Shown here one piece after another: positions 63,893 through 64,000 of a DNA stretch of 64,000 bases. The DNA is from Helopsaltes ochotensis (lineage: Eukaryota; Chordata; Aves; Passeriformes; Locustellidae), in the NCBI GenBank assembly GCA_013400155.1, contig VXBM01000059.1:243227-307226 (forward strand). The letters are read 5' to 3'. A program made the position numbers and the translations under genes. The stretch's first letter is position 1, and the number at the start of each line of letters is the position of its first letter. Below the pieces are notes generated by a model that had not been told where the DNA came from, did not search any database, and saw only the letters and a list, made by a program, of their open reading frames with translations.

Positions 63893-64000
63893 GCATAGTG
63901 TCAGCATGTAACGGACAGAGTTTCAAACAATTCTATTGCAGATTTTTTTGAAAGATAAATGAATTACATCTGCAAATCAGAAAAAATGCATCCGCAATTT
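63893..64000. other. Short AT-rich tail with no visible feature
   Basis: AT-rich unique sequence running to the window edge. I see nothing further in it. Confidence 0.5.

Noticed and set aside
1..64000. tRNA, rRNA, U6 or 5S genes and CRISPR arrays
   Set aside because: I looked for B-box (GGTTCGAANCC), U6 and 5S landmarks and for regularly spaced repeats. None was convincing. A tRNAscan-SE and Infernal run would settle it.

Overview
The window looks like vertebrate, most likely avian, nuclear DNA. The clearest sign is two remnants that match the 3' end of bird CR1 LINEs, at about 59.70 and 63.74 kb, both on the minus strand. Low repeat density, short microsatellites and a decayed fragment resembling a betaretroviral gag gene fit the same reading. 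A songbird is plausible but cannot be fixed from this sequence. I found no operons, bacterial signals, CRISPR arrays, tRNA or rRNA genes, and no multi-exon protein gene I can name.

Layout. 0-0.5 kb is a GC-box-rich CpG island that looks like a promoter or first exon cut by the window edge. 0.6-7.5 kb is AT-rich unique sequence with a few short repeats. 7.55-7.95 kb is a second, compact CpG island. 8-20 kb is AT-rich unique sequence with candidate enhancer-like blocks. 20.2-20.66 kb carries the gag-like relic. 24.4-25.4 kb has GC-richer sequence with short duplications. 34.98-36.07 kb is the most structured stretch: a TG/TA/CA microsatellite, a T/G-skewed tract, about five copies of a C/T-rich minisatellite, a CpG-island core with a CTCF-like match, and a TA tract. 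36.3 kb holds an AT-rich duplication and 37.63 kb a strong perfect-arm hairpin. 47.4 kb has a splice-acceptor-like tract followed by a short reading frame resembling a signal peptide. 55.6-56.07 kb looks like a promoter or LTR. 58.7-59.2 kb has an HNF1-like homeodomain site in an AT-rich block. The right end contains the two CR1 relics and a T/G tract with T6G4-type repeats.

Interpretation. The window is best read as intergenic or intronic DNA with three CpG islands, scattered candidate regulatory elements and old transposon relics. Open reading frames of 60-210 codons occur on both strands but none shows a recognisable family, apart from the gag-like one. Most are expected by chance, or come from the stop-poor GC-rich islands. 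No new biological system is evident. The best second looks are the minisatellite and G-quadruplex CpG island near 35.8 kb, the hairpin at 37.63 kb and the gag-like relic at 20.2 kb.
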